Shown here piece after piece: positions 62,820-64,000 of a DNA stretch of 64,000 bases. The first letter of the stretch is position 1, and each line of letters opens with the position of its first letter. Source of the stretch: Glandiceps talaboti (Eukaryota > Hemichordata > Enteropneusta > Spengelidae); assembly GCF_964340395.1 (NCBI RefSeq), contig NC_135568.1, forward strand, positions 18,956,748 to 19,020,747, given 5' to 3'. Position numbers and translations under genes: made by a program. The notes under the pieces are model-generated. The model saw nothing but the letters and a program-made list of their open reading frames with translations. It was not told where the DNA came from and made no database searches.

Positions 62820-64000
62820 GTTTAGTAGTTCTATAGGCACAGATATAGAAAAGTGATTCAAATATAGCATATACAAGATACAAAAAATGATGTAAATATA
62901 GCAACAATAACACACCCATGGCAACCACCAGATGATGAAGTATATTGCAAAGATAACAAGGATAAATCAGCAAGTGAATATATGGATGGTTGACTTAAAT
63001 TCAAAAACCGCCAGACTGATTGCCTTGGTATTTTATGGGGACATTACTTTTGGTGTTTAGTTGGGAAATTGTTTACAGGTGTGTGCTTTTTATTCAAAAA
63101 ACTTAAAACTAGAAAATTACAAGGCAGATTGGTCTGAAATTTGGTGGGAACATTCTTGGTGTGTAGATTAAGACTTGTTCATAACATGATGATTCCATCA
63201 GTGATATGCAAATTAGGGCCAACATGTGTCTTTTTGGTCAAAAATCTTTAATTCCAAAACTACTGAGCAGATTGGGCTGAAATTTAACGGGCTGCATCTA
63301 GGGGTGTATACTAGATGATCTCAATGGCGGTATGCAAATTAGGTGTAAAAATGGGAAGTTTGATTAAAAACTTGTGTCTCAAAAAGTACTTGGTCAATGA
63401 ATGAGACTGAAATTTGGTGAGATGTTGCTAGAAGTGTTATTCCGCAGATTTGTCAGAATTGGCCTTACCAACAAACAAATGTCAGTATATTTTGCTAAAA
63501 TCACATCATCTGGTAGGTAAGTGAGAAAACATTCAAAAAATGACTGCAAATATCCCTTGCAACCATGAGCATGCCCATAGCAACTGCCAAATGATTGTAT
63601 TTCACAAAGTTAATGTAGATTCTTAAATAACCGCATATATTGTAAAGATTACAGCAGGGATTAATAGACAAGTTAATGAACATTCAAAAAGTGTGTGTAA
63701 ATATACCTAGCAACAAGACCACATGCATAGCAACAGACAAATGATGACATATTTTGCGAAGATAACAAAATAATCATTCAATGAATATAAATATACCTAG
63801 CAACAAGACCATGCCCATAGCAACAGATCGCAACATATGATGTATATCACAAAGATAACAACAGGGATTCATAGACAAATGAACAAACATTTACAAAATG
63901 TATACAAATATGTCTAGCTACATGACCACTTCATTGCAACTGCCAAATGATCGGGTGGTATATTGCCAAGATAACAACAAGGCTGGATAGATACATACAC
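62820..64000. repeat. Dispersed composite repeat, third copy, runs off the edge
   Basis: It begins AGTTTAGTAGTTCTATAGGC and continues with AAACCGCCAGACTGATTGCC, AAACTACTGAGCAGATTGGG and the AGCAACAAGACCACA-type tandem blocks. No exon is seen in it; the next collagen exon is beyond the window. Confidence 0.7.

Noticed and set aside
62707-62973. Minus-strand Pro-rich frame over the collagen exon
   Set aside because: It is the antisense shadow of the Gly-X-Y exon.

Overview
The window looks like nuclear DNA of a marine invertebrate animal. It is AT-rich, has small exons in very long introns with GT..AG borders, and is packed with minisatellites, microsatellites and short inverted-repeat transposons. 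There are no operons, Shine-Dalgarno sites or bacterial features. I cannot name the species; a deuterostome such as a hemichordate or lancelet, or a lophotrochozoan, would fit.

Two protein-coding genes can be assembled from spliced exons, both on the + strand. (1) About 2.15-6.02 kb: a divergent FGF-like beta-trefoil ligand. Its exons join in frame, and the intron positions and phases match those of FGF genes. The 5' end (signal peptide or start) is not seen. (2) 19.3 kb to beyond the right edge: the 5' half of a multiplexin collagen gene (type XV/XVIII class). It has a start codon and signal peptide on two small exons, a 32-kb intron, a thrombospondin-N-like (TSPN) domain exon, a second TSPN exon, two exons with Ser-Gly glycosaminoglycan-attachment motifs, and the first Gly-X-Y exon. 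All splice phases agree. The rest of the triple helix and the expected trimerization/endostatin end lie outside the window. Both products would be secreted and act at the cell surface or matrix. Multiplexins and FGFs both engage heparan sulfate biology, but nothing here shows the two genes act together.

Layout: 0-2.1 kb, short tandem repeat, dispersed repeat and a LINE 3' end. 2.1-6.3 kb, FGF-like gene with a 61-bp CRE-bearing satellite and a 0.8-kb CCTR tetranucleotide array in its introns. 6.3-19.3 kb, intergenic: GAT arrays, fold-back elements, a 3.9-kb 19-bp satellite and a G-tract repeat family. 19.5-51.7 kb, collagen intron 2, containing at least 14 different minisatellites (unit sizes 30 to 56 bp) and two near-complete copies of a repeat family with AGTCCCCGC ends. 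52.3-64 kb, the later collagen introns, with a dispersed composite repeat, a 0.2-kb GT tract, a 1-kb Harbinger-type element with TTA target duplication, and two more minisatellites. Roughly a third of the window is tandem repeat.

The most interesting points are the divergent FGF-like gene, and +6-bp TACATGTA insertions in single units of three unrelated minisatellites, which look like Tc1-type transposon excision footprints. Most long open frames here are by-products of repeats whose period is a multiple of three.
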